Shown: piece after piece, positions 14,094-24,172 of the stretch
Position numbering within the stretch: position 1 is the first letter of the stretch
Layout of the letters: the number at the start of each line of letters is the position of its first letter
Source of the DNA: Deltaproteobacteria bacterium
GTDB taxonomy: Bacteria > Desulfobacterota > Binatia > UBA1149 > CAITLU01
Reading direction: 5' to 3'
Assembly (NCBI GenBank): GCA_016218925.1
Contig: JACRCR010000075.1
Location: 1-57,879 of the forward strand
DNA length: 57,879 nt
Notes under the pieces: generated by a model
The model's input: only the letters and a program-made list of their open reading frames with translations
Databases searched by the model: none
What the model was told of the DNA's origin: nothing
Made by a program: the position numbers and the translations under genes

Positions 14094-16274
14094 TCATAGC
14101 GGGCGCAGGTACCCGTGCTCTTCGAGCTCGAGCAGCAACAGGTGGCGCAGAATCACTTCCCTGGCGGTGTTCGGATGCTCCAGGCCGATACGCTCCAGGA
14201 ACCGCACCGCGAGTTCTTCGTCGACCCCGTGCGTGAATGAACGGATCAGCGACCGCGCAAGTGCAGGCAGATCGTCCATCAGCGCCTTCATCTCCTTCAG
14301 GCTGCGGCCAAGCGCCACCTCCTCGTCGGTGAAGTCGGTCCCGAGCGGGAACGGCGAGAAGAAACCCTTCGCGCGCCAGAGCCCGATTTCGCCGCCGACA
14401 CGCTCGGGAAGATTGTCACGCTGGCGCTCGGGGATCTCGTAGCCGGGGTCGATCTTGCCGGCCTTCCTGGCCGCCTCCAGCAATTCGTCCTGGAAACGCG
14501 AGTCGGCGATGGCAAGCAGAGCCTGGATGATCTCCTGGTCGCTCTTGCCGCGCAGGTCCGCAACCCCGTACTCGGTCACGACGACGTCGCGCAGATGCCG
14601 CGGGATGGTCGTGTGCCCGTAGCTCGCGACGATGTTCGAGCTCGTGTCGCTACCGCTGCCCCGCACCGCGCTGAGGCAGATGATCGAGCGCGCGTCGGGA
14701 AGTTCGTGGGCTTGCGCAACGAAGTTGTACTGACCCCCCACCCCGCTCACCACCTGCCCATCTTCGAGCGCGTCGGAGACCACCGCCCCCGACAGCGTCA
14801 CCATCATCGCGCTGTTGATGAAGCGCGCGCGACGGCGCTGCAGCGTCTGCAACGGCGGATCGTCGAGCCGATTGATGCGCCGCACGCTGTCCATGCCGAT
14901 GCGCTCCATCTGCTCGGGCGGCATCGCGCGCAGCCCTTCGTAGAAATCCTGCGGACCCAGGATGAACCCTCCGTGCATCACGATTCCGTGGGCGAGCCGG
15001 GTGCCGAGCGCGGCGCGGCAGATCCGCGCGCGAGAGTCGGCGTCGGCGAGTCTGGCCGGGATGCGCTCGTCGCCAACCAGCAGATGGCCATCCTCCAACC
15101 GCACCGATGGGCGCAGGATCCCCCAGTGCCGCAGGTACTCGACGTCGGCGCCGGTCAGCTCGGTGCCGACGACGCCTTCGCGAACCAGCGTCTCGAGCAT
15201 GCCCTCGTCGACCAGTGTCGAGATCTTCTCTTCGTCGAGCAGGCGCTGCAGGTGCAGGTCGTCGAATACCTGTCGCTTGACGATCCCGCTCCTCATCAGG
15301 TGCAGGAACCCGTTGACGAACATCTCGCTGCAGCCGTACAGCCCCTTTTCGAAGGTGTCGAAACCGCCGATTCTCTCGACTACCGCTGCGTCCACGCCGA
15401 GGCCGGCCGCTATCTGCCGATAGACGTCGTTGTGAGCCTGGCGCAACTGGCATCCGTACACGACGGCGTCCCCGAGCGAGCCGATGCCGATCTGCAACGT
15501 GCCGCCGTCGCGCAGCAGCGTGCTGGCGTGGAAGCCGATCGCGAAATCGGTCGCACCCACCGACATGTTCGGCGTCGCAAACAGCGTCGTGTCGTACTCG
15601 CGACTGCGCACCACGAAGTCGAACCACCCGGGCTCGACCATCGCCTTGTTGACCATGAACGGCAGGTCGCCGTGAACCTGCGCGACCGTGACGAAACGGC
15701 GGCCCTTGGCGCGTTCGGCCCGCAGCATCGCGGCGATGTCGAGCGTCACGTCGGTATTGCTGGAGAGGCTGAGCATTCGGCGCCCGTCCACCTCTTTCTC
15801 CGCCACCAGTTGCGCGAGCACGTTCACCCCGCGATCGAACAGGTCGCGGGCGACAAAAGTGTAGTTCGTAGAGATGTAGTTGCACTGCGCCGAGGCGACT
15901 CCCTTCATCGAACCGGCGCGAAAGTAGAATTCGTGGACGGTGACGTTGGGCGGCAGCCTTCGCTCGCGGATCGCCCGCATGTAATCGAGCTCGACGTAAC
16001 TGCCGAAATGACGATCGAGATAGGGATCCAGGAAGCGCGCCTCCAGGTCACTTGCCGGCCGCGGCTTCTCCAGCGACAGCGCCGTGAAGATCGTCAGCTC
16101 TATCGACGGATCGCGCTCGGCGCGCCGGAAGAACGCGTTCATCAGCTGGTTGGGTTTGCCCAGCCCCAGCGGCGCGCCGAGCACGATCTTGTTGCCGACG
16201 GCGGCGATCGCCCGTTCGACGCAATCTTCGACGCTGGTGAATTCGGTGGGCGTATGCGACACGCGACCCTCCAT
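14094..16274 (-). CDS. Acetyl-CoA hydrolase/CoA-transferase family protein
   Basis: 726 residues, somewhat longer than the usual ~500-640. The N-terminal half is the class I CoA-transferase fold (KIVLGAPLGLGKPNQLMNAFF, then TIFTALSLEKP). The C-terminal half contains GGQYNFVAQAHELPDARSIICL and VTEYGVADLRGKSDQEI, whose Glu is the residue that forms the glutamyl-CoA intermediate in this family. Likely reactions are acetyl-CoA:carboxylate CoA transfer (for example with succinate or propionate) or hydrolysis, in the cytoplasm. The start ATG 16274 has GAGG nine bases upstream. The next gene upstream, a TauE/SafE permease, ends 13 bases before it and may be co-transcribed. Confidence 0.9.
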   Translation of the reverse strand: MEGRVSHTPTEFTSVEDCVERAIAAVGNKIVLGAPLGLGKPNQLMNAFFRRAERDPSIELTIFTALSLEKPRPASDLEARFLDPYLDRHFGSYVELDYMRAIRERRLPPNVTVHEFYFRAGSMKGVASAQCNYISTNYTFVARDLFDRGVNVLAQLVAEKEVDGRRMLSLSSNTDVTLDIAAMLRAERAKGRRFVTVAQVHGDLPFMVNKAMVEPGWFDFVVRSREYDTTLFATPNMSVGATDFAIGFHASTLLRDGGTLQIGIGSLGDAVVYGCQLRQAHNDVYRQIAAGLGVDAAVVERIGGFDTFEKGLYGCSEMFVNGFLHLMRSGIVKRQVFDDLHLQRLLDEEKISTLVDEGMLETLVREGVVGTELTGADVEYLRHWGILRPSVRLEDGHLLVGDERIPARLADADSRARICRAALGTRLAHGIVMHGGFILGPQDFYEGLRAMPPEQMERIGMDSVRRINRLDDPPLQTLQRRRARFINSAMMVTLSGAVVSDALEDGQVVSGVGGQYNFVAQAHELPDARSIICLSAVRGSGSDTSSNIVASYGHTTIPRHLRDVVVTEYGVADLRGKSDQEIIQALLAIADSRFQDELLEAARKAGKIDPGYEIPERQRDNLPERVGGEIGLWRAKGFFSPFPLGTDFTDEEVALGRSLKEMKALMDDLPALARSLIRSFTHGVDEELAVRFLERIGLEHPNTAREVILRHLLLLELEEHGYLRPL

Positions 16275-16287
16275 CGGCTCGGTAACC

Positions 16288-17052
16288 TCAGCGCATCAGG
16301 TAGACGAACGACAGAACGACGCCGATGCCGACGACGATGCGGCGTAGCACCTCCGAACTGACGCGGTTGGCGAGGCGGCCACCGACGGTGCCGCCCACGA
16401 GGGCGCCGGCGGCCATTACTGCCGCAGCGCTCCAGACGATCTGCCCTGAGAACAGAAAGAACACCGCCGCGGCAACGTTCACGACCAGCGAGATACTCTG
16501 CTTGATCGCGTTCAGACGCGACAGCGAATCGTCGAGCACCGCCCCCAGCGACGCCAGCAGGATGACACCGAGGCCGGCCCCGAAGTAGCCGCCGTAGACC
16601 GAAGCCACCGACACCACCACCGGTGCCCAGCCGGCGTGACCGCCGTCGAGTCCGCGCCGCTCGGCACGGCGCAGCAGCCACGCTCGCACGCGCTCTTGCA
16701 GCGCCAGAATGATCGAAGCCGCGAGCAGCAGGAACGGCACGGCCTGACGAAACGCGCGCTCTCCGGTGCCGAGCAGCAACACGCCGCCGAGCAAACCGCC
16801 GACTGCTCCGGCCGGCAGCAGCTTCCACAGCAGTGCCGACTGCCCGCGCAAACTGGCGCGCTGCGCGAACATCGAACTGATGTGCCCGGGGCACAGAGCC
16901 ACCGTGTTGGTGACGTTGGCTGCGACCGCCGGTAGTCCCACCGCGAGCAGAACGGGGAACGTGATCAACGTTCCGCCGCCGGCGAGCGCGTTGACGGCCC
17001 CGGCAGCGACCGCCGACGCGGCGACGAGAAGAAGTTCCGCCGGGCCCAGCAT
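16288..17052 (-). CDS. TauE/SafE (TSUP) family anion permease
   Basis: 254 residues from ATG 17052. It has about eight hydrophobic helices, with the family's GGGTLITFP motif in the first half (ALAGGGTLITFPVLLAVGLP) and GAYFGAG-like YGGYFGAGLGVILL in the second. TSUP proteins export or import sulfite, sulfonates or other small organic anions across the inner membrane. The neighbouring CoA-transferase suggests a carboxylate or sulfonate substrate, but nothing in the sequence fixes it. Confidence 0.88.
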   Translation of the reverse strand: MLGPAELLLVAASAVAAGAVNALAGGGTLITFPVLLAVGLPAVAANVTNTVALCPGHISSMFAQRASLRGQSALLWKLLPAGAVGGLLGGVLLLGTGERAFRQAVPFLLLAASIILALQERVRAWLLRRAERRGLDGGHAGWAPVVVSVASVYGGYFGAGLGVILLASLGAVLDDSLSRLNAIKQSISLVVNVAAAVFFLFSGQIVWSAAAVMAAGALVGGTVGGRLANRVSSEVLRRIVVGIGVVLSFVYLMR

Positions 17053-17231
17053 CGCGGCGCACCCTACCTCATCCTCCGGCCCGCACGAAGCGCGCGCGGC
17101 CGCGCAGACTCGGCCTGTGGACCCGCACCGAAGCGACGCTCGCACTGCCGGTCGCGCTGATTCCCATCACCGCACTGGTGCCGCTGCCCGACTGCGGACA
17201 GGTAGCGATGGCGAGCGCCCAGCGCCCTCAG

Positions 17232-18845
17232 CTAGCGACGGCGCGAAATGCGAGCGGTAACCCTGGCGATCAACGTACGCGACTCGGCGACGCCGAGCAT
17301 CCAGGTGATCGCGAAATAGCAGACCCCGTAAGGACCCAGCACCACGACCGCGAGCACGATCGGAGAAAGACCGGCTCCGGCCGTGAGCTTCACGCTCCCG
17401 CCGAGTGCGGCGGCCGCTACCGCGGCTCCCCACAACGAGGCCAGGTACGAGACCGGCATCGCGACCGCGCCGATGCGCCGGTGCAGCGTGCGCCGCAGCA
17501 GCGCAAACTCGATCCAGCCTGCCAGACCGCCCGAGAGCGTCAGCCCGACCACGCCCCACTTCGGATCGATTCCGAGCACGGGCGGCACCTGGATGGCCAG
17601 CAGATAGCCGAGGCTGGTGGCCAGCGCCACGCGCAGCGTGGCGTAGCGCAGCGGCGTGCGAGTGTCGTGCAACGCGTAGTAGGTCGATGCGTACAGACGC
17701 CCGAGCGTACCGACCAGCAAGCCGATCGACGAACCGGCGAGAATTCCCCACACCCAGACGGCGTCGTCGTGACTGAAGCGTCCGGTCTGGAACAACGCCG
17801 CGGCGATCACGTCGCCGAGCGCGAGAAATCCGATCGCCGAAGGCACGATGAAGAACGCGATGCGCCTCAGGCCGGCGTCGAGCCTCACGCGCAGCGTTGC
17901 GGCGATTTCGTCCTTGGCGCCGACCACGCTCGACATCGCCGGCAGTTCCGAAGCCGAAACCGCCATCCCGAACAGCGAGACCGGCAGCGTGTAGAGCGTC
18001 TGCGCGTTGGCGAGCGCCGTCACCGCGCCGCTCGGCAGGAAACTGGCCAGGATGGAGTCGACGAAACTGCTGATCTGCACGACGCCGCGCCCGACGAACA
18101 CCGGCCCGAAGTTGCGAACGACGGTGCGGGCTCCCGCCGAGCCAAGGTCGAGCGAAGGACGCAGGCCACCTGCAAGGCGCAGCACCAGCGGAACCTGAAC
18201 GCCGAGTTGCAGCACCGCCCCCGCGATCGACGCCCATGCCAGCACGACCGCGAGTCCGCCCTCGTCGCGGCGAGCACCGAAGACGAGCATCGCCGCGATC
18301 ATCGCGACGCTCCACAAGACGGGCGCGGTGTACGAGACGAAGAAGCGCCGGTGGCTGTTGAGAATGCCCAGGCACCATGCCGACAACACCAGCAGTCCGG
18401 TGCCGGGAAACAAGATGCGAACCAGGTCGATGGCGAGGTCGCGCTTGGCGCCTTCGAATCCCGGTGCGATCGCGTCCACCAAAGCCGGCGTAACCACCAC
18501 ACCGGCCAGCACCAGCGCCGAGGTGACCAGTGCCAGCAGGCTGCCGACCACGCCCGCCACGCGCCGCGCTTCCTCTTCTTCGCCACGCGCCAGCAGGCTC
18601 GAGTAGACCGGAATGAAGGAGGCCGACAGCACTCCTTCGCCGAAAAGGTTCTGCAGAAAGTTGGGAATCTTGAACGCCGCGTTGAAAGCGTCGCCGGCGT
18701 CGGATTGGCCGAAGTAGTGCGCGAAGACCCGCTGCCGCACCAGGCCCGCGATGCGGCTCAGCAAGATGCCGGCGCCCACGAGAAACGCGTGACGGCCGCC
18801 GCCGGCCGGAGCAGGCGGGGCAGTGGGCTGGCCGGGAGCAGTCAT
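17232..18845 (-). CDS. murJ: Lipid II flippase MurJ (MviN)
   Basis: 537 residues with about 14 predicted membrane helices. The N-terminal cytoplasmic stretch is Pro/Gly-rich. The first helix is LVGAGILLSRIAGLVRQRVFA, followed by FNAAFKIPNFLQNLFGEG and VLSASFIPVYSSLLARG, the conserved MurJ segments that line the cavity. It moves lipid II from the inner to the outer face of the cytoplasmic membrane for peptidoglycan synthesis and is essential in most bacteria. The length is normal and the frame is intact. Confidence 0.95.
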   Translation of the reverse strand: MTAPGQPTAPPAPAGGGRHAFLVGAGILLSRIAGLVRQRVFAHYFGQSDAGDAFNAAFKIPNFLQNLFGEGVLSASFIPVYSSLLARGEEEEARRVAGVVGSLLALVTSALVLAGVVVTPALVDAIAPGFEGAKRDLAIDLVRILFPGTGLLVLSAWCLGILNSHRRFFVSYTAPVLWSVAMIAAMLVFGARRDEGGLAVVLAWASIAGAVLQLGVQVPLVLRLAGGLRPSLDLGSAGARTVVRNFGPVFVGRGVVQISSFVDSILASFLPSGAVTALANAQTLYTLPVSLFGMAVSASELPAMSSVVGAKDEIAATLRVRLDAGLRRIAFFIVPSAIGFLALGDVIAAALFQTGRFSHDDAVWVWGILAGSSIGLLVGTLGRLYASTYYALHDTRTPLRYATLRVALATSLGYLLAIQVPPVLGIDPKWGVVGLTLSGGLAGWIEFALLRRTLHRRIGAVAMPVSYLASLWGAAVAAAALGGSVKLTAGAGLSPIVLAVVVLGPYGVCYFAITWMLGVAESRTLIARVTARISRRR

Positions 18846-18979
18846 CGCGAAGCCGACAGCCTACACGAAGCGCCGCCGGATTACGCGCCCGCCGCCGGCG
18901 CTCGACCTCGGCAGCCCGTTTCGGCCAGCACTGTCGTGCCGATCACGCAGAGCAGTGCTTGCGCCGCCGGCGCGGTACC

Positions 18980-19222
18980 TCACCGGCCCATTTCGGCCAT
19001 CACCAGGGTCGCGACTTCGGCGAACATCTCCTGTGCGATATCGCGCAGCGTCTTGCCGGGCTGCTCGAGCTTGAGCACCAGCTTGCTCAGAATCGTCAGG
19101 TACAGCGCCAGTTCACGCTGGCCCACCTCGGAAAGCCGTTCGTTCATCAGATCGGCAAAGTGTTCCTGGGTGTCGGCAACCTGCTGGAGCAGGCGTTGTT
19201 TGTCCGCGCTGTCGTCGCTCAT
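18980..19222 (-). CDS. Small helical protein of unknown function
   Basis: 80 residues from ATG 19222, preceded by GGGAG. Entirely helical in appearance: RLLQQVADTQEHFADLMNERLSEVG, then ELALYLTILSKLVLKLEQPGKTLRDIAQEMFAEVATLVM. It is acidic and has no Cys, signal peptide or membrane segment. It lies between the lipoate-ligase-like gene and murJ in the same direction, so co-expression is possible. I do not recognise a family. Confidence 0.55.
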   Translation of the reverse strand: MSDDSADKQRLLQQVADTQEHFADLMNERLSEVGQRELALYLTILSKLVLKLEQPGKTLRDIAQEMFAEVATLVMAEMGR

Positions 19223-19355
19223 GGGTGCTCCCGCTGCGCGGCGTTCCGGCCAGCCGCGGCGCTGGCGAGTGATGCCACGGCGCCGGCATCGTCGCAATGT
19301 CGCGCGAGCGCCGCGAACCCTGCCGGAGCCGCGGCCAGCCACGCCGCGCGGCTGC

Positions 19356-20423
19356 TCAACCGGCTGCCAGTCTCGCGAGCAACGCATCGAGATCGCGCAC
19401 CCCGAGCACGAAATCGCCGGGCTGCGACAACACCCGGGCGACCACCAGGCGCAATGCCGGCAAGCGCGCCGGCTCCCCTTCGAGCGCGCCCGACAGTGCG
19501 TCGATGGTGTGAAATGGGGCGATCACGTCGCCGGTGAATTGCACGTCGTAGAGACGATCGCCCACCAGGCGTGCGCTGACCTCGACCGCGCCGAGCATCG
19601 AGGGCGCGATGGCGCACGCAGATCCGGCGGCGAGTGGCCCCAGTTCGCACTGCAACGCGCTGAAAGCACTGTCTTGCGCGAGCGTCACTTCGCGACCCGC
19701 GCACGGCTCGCCGCTGCCGACCTCACAGCGCAGTTCCGACGCGAGCGCCCCGGCCAGCCGCGATGCCCAGCCGGCGTTGATCAACGTGCTCCCGGTCAGC
19801 GCCAGGAACGAGGTCGCACGCTGGAACGCGTTCTTGTCGGCTGCGGCGACGCCGCAGGGGTCGAAGCGACGCAGCAAGCGCGGCAACTCGTCGAAACCGC
19901 CGCGGTCGGCGATCTGCACGTGCACCAGCAGCGCGCCATCGCGCGCCACGGTGAACGACGCGTGCGCGAGCGGTCGCCCGCCCACCGTGATCAAGTCGCG
20001 GCCGGGATAAAAAGCGTCCACCGCCGCGCCGGCTCCGGCGCCCGGCGCCGCGTTTGCCCTGAGCGCGGCGAGCACCGGACGCAGCGCGCGGTTGAGCACT
20101 TGATCGGGGCGCAACGCCGCGCCGCTCGGGGTGAGCCACGCCACCTCGGGAAACGCCATGGTGATGCAGGTCACCGCGGGTCCCTGCGGAACGATGCGGC
20201 CGCCGGTCAGACGTCGCACCAGGCCTGCGGCGTCGCAATCCTGATTCTCGTCGCGGCGATGAAAGCGGCCCAGGCTCAGGCCCTCGTCGCGCGCTCGCCA
20301 CACCCTCACGATCGCGCGACGCTGCGAGACCGCGGCCAGCAACGAGAGCTGGTCGCGGGCGAAGCTCTGGACCGGTCTCTCGCTGCCGGCGTTCCAGAGG
20401 TTCGATGTTCGCGCCTTGATCAA
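19356..20423 (-). CDS. Lipoate-protein ligase A-like protein
   Basis: 355 residues, starting at TTG 20423 with AGGA nine bases upstream. The N-terminal segment (RPVQSFARDQLSL, LSLGRFHR and VRRLTGGRIVPQGPAVTCITMAFP) matches the biotin/lipoate ligase fold, where the RR-TGG loop binds lipoyl-AMP. A Cys/Asp-rich stretch (DENQDCDAAG) sits in the middle of that loop region and is unusual. The C-terminal half is less conserved. A role in attaching lipoate or octanoate to 2-oxoacid dehydrogenases or GcvH is likely; true ligase activity cannot be proven from sequence alone. Confidence 0.75.
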   Translation of the reverse strand: MIKARTSNLWNAGSERPVQSFARDQLSLLAAVSQRRAIVRVWRARDEGLSLGRFHRRDENQDCDAAGLVRRLTGGRIVPQGPAVTCITMAFPEVAWLTPSGAALRPDQVLNRALRPVLAALRANAAPGAGAGAAVDAFYPGRDLITVGGRPLAHASFTVARDGALLVHVQIADRGGFDELPRLLRRFDPCGVAAADKNAFQRATSFLALTGSTLINAGWASRLAGALASELRCEVGSGEPCAGREVTLAQDSAFSALQCELGPLAAGSACAIAPSMLGAVEVSARLVGDRLYDVQFTGDVIAPFHTIDALSGALEGEPARLPALRLVVARVLSQPGDFVLGVRDLDALLARLAAG

Positions 20424-20446
20424 CGAAGCAGTCCTGAGGACGCCCA

Positions 20447-20470
20447 GGGTAACACAGGGGTAAGTTACCC
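20447..20470. promoter_or_regulatory. GGGTAAC/GTTACCC palindrome between divergent genes
   Basis: A 7-bp perfect inverted repeat with a 10-base spacer, centred between the lipoate-ligase-like gene and sppA, 24-90 bases from the two starts. Its size and place suit an operator for a dimeric regulator; the regulator is unknown. Confidence 0.4.
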
Positions 20471-20536
20471 AAACGCGAGGACCGTTGCGCTATCCGAGCA
20501 AAATGCCAAGCTGGCGCGAAGCGCCCGGGGGTGGCA

Positions 20537-22252
20537 ATGTTTCGACGTCTGAAGTGGATCTTTCGCGTACTGATGCTCGCGTCGTTGGTGGTGAGCGCCT
20601 GGTACTGGCTGTCGGGACCCGACATACGCCCCGGCAGCTACCTGGTGCTGGACCTGACGGGTAGCCTCGAAGAGGGGCGCGCCAACGGACTGCTGAGCCG
20701 TCTGCTCAATCGAGGGCGCACTCTGGTCGATGTCACCGATGCGCTGCTCAAGGTACGGCACGACGGGCGCGTCGCGGGAGTGATCGCGCGCCTGGGGCCG
20801 CTCGGCGGCGGCTGGGCTCAGACCCAGGAACTGCGTAGCGCGCTGTCGGCCGTCAAGGCCGAAGGCAAGAAGGTCGTCGCGCTGCTCGAAGTCGAACTCG
20901 AATCGTCGAGCAAGGAAATCTATCTCGCCTCGGTGGCCGACAAGGTCTACGTCGCCCCTGCGGCGGCTCCGGTGTTCAACGGCCTGGCCGCGCGCTTCAT
21001 CTTCCTCGGCGGAGTGTGGCCGAAGATCGACGTCAACATGCAGGTCGAGAAGATCCGCGAGTACAAGAGCGCGGGTGACGAGATCGCGCGCGAGTCGATG
21101 TCGGACGCGCACCGCGAGATGGCCGAGTGGCTGCTGACGGACACCCAGAACAACCTGCTGCAGACGATCGCGGCGGCCCGCAACCTGACCGTCGCCGAAG
21201 TCCAGGCGATCGCCGACCGCAGCCCCAGCAGCGCGCACGATCTGGTCAAGGCGGGACTCGCCGACGGGGTGAAGAGTCGCGGCGAGATCCTCGCCGAGCT
21301 GGGCAAGAACGGCGAGCCGGTAGCGACCGTTTCCGAAGACGACTACGCCGACGTGCGCCTGGGATCGCTCGGGATCGGCGACGGTCCGAAGATCGCGATT
21401 GTTCACGCGGCCGGAACCATTCAGCGCGGCGACCCCGAGCGCGGTCGCTCGGTCATCGCTTCGCATCGTATCTCCGAAGCCCTCCAAGAGGCCGCCGCGG
21501 ATTCGTCGATTTCGGCGATCGTGCTGCGCGTGGCGAGTCCGGGGGGCTCGCCGGCCGGTTCCGACGAGATCTGGCTCGAAGTGCGCGAGGCAGCCAAGAA
21601 GAAGCCGGTCATCGCGTCGCTCGGCGACGTCGCGGCGTCGGGCGGCTACTACATCGCATCGGCGGCCGATCGTATCGTCGCCTCACCGGGTACGCTTACC
21701 GGGTCGATCGGCGTGGTGCTGTTCAAGCCGGACATCTCGGCGCTGCTCGCACGCATGGGTGTGCATACCGAAGCGCTCGCTCGCGGTCGCTTCGCGCGCC
21801 TGATGGATCTCGACAAGAGCCTCGACGAAACCGACCTGACGCTGGTACGCAAACAGATGGACGATCTGTACACGCTGTTCCTGGATCGCGTGGCGACCGG
21901 CCGCAAGATGAAACGCGAAGAGGTCGATCTGATCGGCGGAGGACGCGTGTGGACCGGGCAGCAGGCCTCACACAACGGGCTCGTCGACGAGCTCGGCGGT
22001 CTCTGCGACGCGGTTCGCGTCGCGGCGGCGGCGGCGGGCATCCACGACAGCGACAAGGTCCGCCTCGTCCACTATCCCGAGACCGGACTGCTCAGCCGCG
22101 ACTTCCTGCGCACCGGAGCCGCGGCGGCCCTGAGCGAACTCCAGCCGCCTCTGGTGCGAATGGTTTCCGAGACCCTCGAGCCGATCGAGGGACTGCTGTG
22201 GCTGGAACCCGGCGTTCAGGCCCTGGCGCCGCAGTTGCCGAGCATCGACTGA
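20537..22252 (+). CDS. sppA: Signal peptide peptidase SppA, 67K type
   Basis: 571 residues from ATG 20537 (GTG 20531 is also possible). One N-terminal membrane anchor ([19 protein letters not shown]) precedes two tandem S49 domains. The general-base Lys lies in the first domain ([20 protein letters not shown]) and the nucleophile Ser in the second ([17 protein letters not shown]), the split dyad of the E. coli-type enzyme. It degrades cleaved signal peptides within the inner membrane. The frame is complete, and a short gap separates it from convergent htpX. Confidence 0.95.
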   Translation: MFRRLKWIFRVLMLASLVVSAWYWLSGPDIRPGSYLVLDLTGSLEEGRANGLLSRLLNRGRTLVDVTDALLKVRHDGRVAGVIARLGPLGGGWAQTQELRSALSAVKAEGKKVVALLEVELESSSKEIYLASVADKVYVAPAAAPVFNGLAARFIFLGGVWPKIDVNMQVEKIREYKSAGDEIARESMSDAHREMAEWLLTDTQNNLLQTIAAARNLTVAEVQAIADRSPSSAHDLVKAGLADGVKSRGEILAELGKNGEPVATVSEDDYADVRLGSLGIGDGPKIAIVHAAGTIQRGDPERGRSVIASHRISEALQEAAADSSISAIVLRVASPGGSPAGSDEIWLEVREAAKKKPVIASLGDVAASGGYYIASAADRIVASPGTLTGSIGVVLFKPDISALLARMGVHTEALARGRFARLMDLDKSLDETDLTLVRKQMDDLYTLFLDRVATGRKMKREEVDLIGGGRVWTGQQASHNGLVDELGGLCDAVRVAAAAAGIHDSDKVRLVHYPETGLLSRDFLRTGAAAALSELQPPLVRMVSETLEPIEGLLWLEPGVQALAPQLPSID

Positions 22253-22269
22253 GCGCAGCCTCTCGCGGC

Positions 22270-23112
22270 TCAGCGCCCCGCCAGAGCGCGCAGCCGCGCG
22301 ATCCTCTCTTCGGTCGGCGGATGCGTGCTGAACAGGTTCAGGATCCCCTCGCCTGCGAACGGCTTGACGATGAACATGTGCGCGGTGGCCGGATTGGCGT
22401 CCATCGGCACCTGCTCGACCGCGCCCGAAATCTTCTGAAGCGCAGCGGCCAGACTCATCGGCTTGCCGCAGATGTGCGCGCCGCCCTCGTCGGCCGCGAA
22501 CTCGCGCGAGCGCGAGATAGCGGCCTGGATGACCATCGCAGCCAGCGGCGCGACCATCGCGGTGACCAGCAGTATCAACGGATGCCCGCCGTCGCGGTCG
22601 TCGCGCGAGTAGCCGCCGAACATCGCGCCCCAGCGCGCCATGTTGGCGATCATCATGATCGCCGCGCCGATGGTGGCGGCGATCGACTGCAACAGTATGT
22701 CGCGATGGGAAACGTGGGCGAGTTCGTGGGCGAGCACACCTTCGAGCTCGTCCTGGGTCAGCATACGCAGCAGGCCTTCGGTGGCGGCTACCGCGGCGTG
22801 CTCGGGGTTGCGCCCGGTCGCGAAGGCGTTGGGACTGTCGGTGGGAATCACGTAGCAGCGCGGCATCGGAAGCCCGGCCTGGCGGGCAAGCCGCGCCACG
22901 GTGACGGTCAGTGGATGGTCGGAGCCGCACGGGGTGGCGCGGTACATTCTCAGCACCAGTCGATCCGAGAACCAGTAGGAGCCGAAGTTCATCACGACGG
23001 CAAAAACGAGCGCGATCTGCATGCCGCCTCGCCCGCCGATCGCGGCGCCGAGCAGCAGCAGCAGGGCACTGAGGGCGGCCAGCAGGCCGGCAGTCTTGAC
23101 GGTACTGTTCAT
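22270..23112 (-). CDS. htpX: Zinc metalloprotease HtpX
   Basis: 280 residues. Two N-terminal membrane helices are followed by the HEXXH zinc site LAHELAHVSHRD, then two more hydrophobic segments and the distal Glu ligand in SREFAADEGGA. It is a membrane protease for quality control of inner-membrane proteins. Its position convergent to sppA puts two membrane-proteolysis genes side by side. Length and motifs are normal. Confidence 0.95.
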   Translation of the reverse strand: MNSTVKTAGLLAALSALLLLLGAAIGGRGGMQIALVFAVVMNFGSYWFSDRLVLRMYRATPCGSDHPLTVTVARLARQAGLPMPRCYVIPTDSPNAFATGRNPEHAAVAATEGLLRMLTQDELEGVLAHELAHVSHRDILLQSIAATIGAAIMMIANMARWGAMFGGYSRDDRDGGHPLILLVTAMVAPLAAMVIQAAISRSREFAADEGGAHICGKPMSLAAALQKISGAVEQVPMDANPATAHMFIVKPFAGEGILNLFSTHPPTEERIARLRALAGR

Positions 23113-23251
23113 CGTATGCTCCCTGGCACGGCGACCCGTCGGGCGGGGCGTCGTGTCGCCGGTCGCAGGGCCATCGCATGGTCCCTACGGATTGGCTCGG
23201 GCGCAATTCTAGGTCGCCGCGGCCGGGGCGCAACCACGGGCAGGAGTCGAA

Positions 23252-24019
23252 TCAGGGCTGGATGTTCCACTCCGACGGATTGGTCAGCGTTACCTCTTCG
23301 ACCAGAAGCTGGTCGTGCAGAATCTCCTCGGCTGTCATCGTACGCGGCCCCCACAGGCCCACCGGACTCTCGTCGAAGATCGTCGCAAACAAAGTGAGCG
23401 CGGCGACGTAGCGACCTCTGTCGCTAGCGTGGTGGCCGTCGCCGGCCCACAGGTCTACCTCCGGGGCTTCGATCGCGGTCTCGCGGAACGCCCAGCCTAC
23501 CGGAGCCACGGGAGCGCCCAGTTCGAACGCAATCGGTATGTAGCCGACGTCCTCGCCGGGCTGGCCGTGGAGAGAATCGTAACTGACCATCGGCGCGCCA
23601 GCGTCGCGCCAGGTCATGAAGAATACGGTCTGGCTTCCCTTCTTGCCGATCTCGGCGTCCAGCACGCGTGCCGAGGGGTAGCGCTCATGGAACAGGCCGA
23701 GGCTCTGCTCTTGCAGAACCACGTAGTCCCACGCCTTGGCGTCGATCTTCTTCCTCGTGCTGGGCGACGCCGCATGATCGGCCAGCGTCCAGCTACTTGC
23801 CGCGCGAGCGACGATGGTCACGTCGCGACCCGAAGAGCGGATCAACGACTGAAGCTTGGGCTTGAGGCCGCCGGTGAAACTGTTGCCGATCAGAAGGATG
23901 CTGGTAGCCGCTTCGGCGCTGGAGGAACCGAGGGCGACAGCCATCGCGACGACGAGTCCGAGCAAACGGAACGCGCGTCTCGTCTTTATGGGATAGAGGA
24001 ACTCGCCGTCCTGGGGCAT
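23252..24019 (-). CDS. Secreted SGNH-fold hydrolase (DUF4886-like)
   Basis: 255 residues. The basic N-terminus and hydrophobic LLGLVVAMAVALGSS end in a probable signal peptidase site near SSAEAA. Block I is ILLIGNSFTGG with the nucleophile Ser. The Asp-His pair is near the end in WAGDGHHASDRGRYVAAL. The family contains esterases and carbohydrate deacetylases, so action on an extracytoplasmic ester is expected; the substrate is unknown. It is followed by htpX with 139 bases between. Confidence 0.8.
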   Translation of the reverse strand: MPQDGEFLYPIKTRRAFRLLGLVVAMAVALGSSSAEAATSILLIGNSFTGGLKPKLQSLIRSSGRDVTIVARAASSWTLADHAASPSTRKKIDAKAWDYVVLQEQSLGLFHERYPSARVLDAEIGKKGSQTVFFMTWRDAGAPMVSYDSLHGQPGEDVGYIPIAFELGAPVAPVGWAFRETAIEAPEVDLWAGDGHHASDRGRYVAALTLFATIFDESPVGLWGPRTMTAEEILHDQLLVEEVTLTNPSEWNIQP

Positions 24020-24172
24020 GCGGGATCTCCGTATGCTTGTCCGAGATCAGCGAGACGACTCCGAACCGAACAATCGGACCATACGAAGCGCCCGGATGCG
24101 GAGCAAGAGCTTTGCGCCGCTGGCCGCCGAGGTTAGCCAAAAAACTTTTCTTGGAGGTGGTCAGCCCGGGTG

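Noticed and set aside
12084-14099. 671-codon plus-strand frame over the oxidoreductase start and PotA-like gene
   Set aside because: Arg-rich shadow; the ABC ATPase motifs are in another frame of the same strand.
17178-20552. Plus-strand open frame of 1124 codons
   Set aside because: Antisense to murJ, the small helical gene and the lipoate-ligase-like gene; the composition is Arg/Gln/His-rich and typical of a high-GC shadow frame.
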